Of a DNA stretch of 7,083 nt, positions 6,983 to 7,083 are shown in pieces. The notes beneath the pieces are model-generated. The model was not told the DNA's origin. It worked only from the letters and a program-made list of their open reading frames with translations, and did not search any database. The DNA is taken from positions 1 to 7,083 of the forward strand of contig JAFGTH010000157.1 of the NCBI GenBank assembly GCA_016934225.1, in the 5' to 3' direction. A program made the position numbers and the translations under genes. Within the stretch, counting starts at the first letter, position 1. Each line of letters starts with the position of its first letter. The stretch comes from Lentisphaerota bacterium. Lineage in GTDB: Bacteria > Verrucomicrobiota > Kiritimatiellia > UBA8416 > JAFGTH01.

Positions 6983-7083
6983 TCAAAATAAAGCGACCGC
7001 GAAGTAATCGTCACAGTCCGGCAGTCCCTGCTGCCGCCAGGCGGCCAGTGTGGACTCACGGGGACCGCCCGGGCTTAAAGGGA
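6983..7083 (-). CDS. Possible partial minus-strand gene, convergent end
   Basis: On the reverse strand one frame is open from the window edge to a TGA at 6983-6985 (32 visible codons). It reads PLSPGGPRESTLAAWRQQ and on through GLPDCDDYFAVALF. About two thirds of its third codon positions are G or C, and the stretch is visibly richer in GC than the + strand genes. The T-x4-W-x3-GLP pattern resembles an N-terminal motif of some UroD-fold proteins, but here it would sit next to the stop. It may be the ordinary C-terminus of a convergent gene, a truncated remnant, or chance. The dyad at 7019-7036 falls inside this frame and may simply reflect its codons. Confidence 0.3.
   Translation of the reverse strand, partial: PLSPGGPRESTLAAWRQQGLPDCDDYFAVALF

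Noticed and set aside
7019..7036. Perfect hairpin CGGCAG-TCCCTG-CTGCCG as an intrinsic terminator
   Set aside because: It is not followed by a T-tract on either strand and lies within the possible minus-strand coding frame.
7048..7083. GTGTG followed by GC-rich sequence after a hairpin, resembling the 5' end of a group II intron
   Set aside because: Only 36 bases are visible, GTGTG is common by chance, and the region is equally well explained by the GC-rich minus-strand frame. No intron domain can be checked.

Overview
The window reads as part of a bacterial carbohydrate-utilisation locus. All the well-supported genes lie on the + strand, and none shows a signal peptide or membrane segment, so the encoded proteins look cytoplasmic. 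Base composition is moderate, roughly mid-40s % GC by eye. Purine-rich Shine-Dalgarno sequences (AAAGGG, GGAGGG) and a TTGACA-type promoter suggest an anaerobic Firmicute (Clostridia or Paenibacillus-like). The protein families are also common in Planctomycetes/Verrucomicrobia/Lentisphaerae, so the taxonomic call is tentative.

Layout. Positions 2-193 hold the C-terminal end of a sialidase-type (Asp-box) beta-propeller protein. A 117-base gap follows with a good sigma-70-like promoter. Next come a 534-residue GH32-like beta-propeller protein with a C-terminal beta-sandwich (311-1915), a 235-residue protein I cannot assign (2010-2717), a 356-residue uroporphyrinogen-decarboxylase-fold (UroD/MtaA superfamily) protein (2783-3853), a 459-residue L-fucose/L-arabinose-isomerase-like protein (4009-5388) and a second, very different 446-residue UroD-fold protein (5523-6863). 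The last 220 bases carry small inverted repeats and then an abruptly GC-rich stretch. In that stretch a minus-strand frame open to the window edge may be the end of a convergent gene.

How the genes may work together. The two propeller proteins would handle glycans or oligosaccharides and the isomerase would interconvert an aldose and a ketose. The two UroD-fold proteins belong to a superfamily that, apart from haem synthesis, contains zinc/corrinoid-linked methyltransferases. One testable inference is a pathway for an unusual, possibly O-methylated, sugar. No transporter, regulator, corrinoid protein or kinase is visible, so the pathway is incomplete here and its substrate is unknown. The most interesting points are the pairing of two divergent UroD-fold proteins with a sugar isomerase, the altered metal-site residues in the first of them, and the unassigned 235-residue protein.
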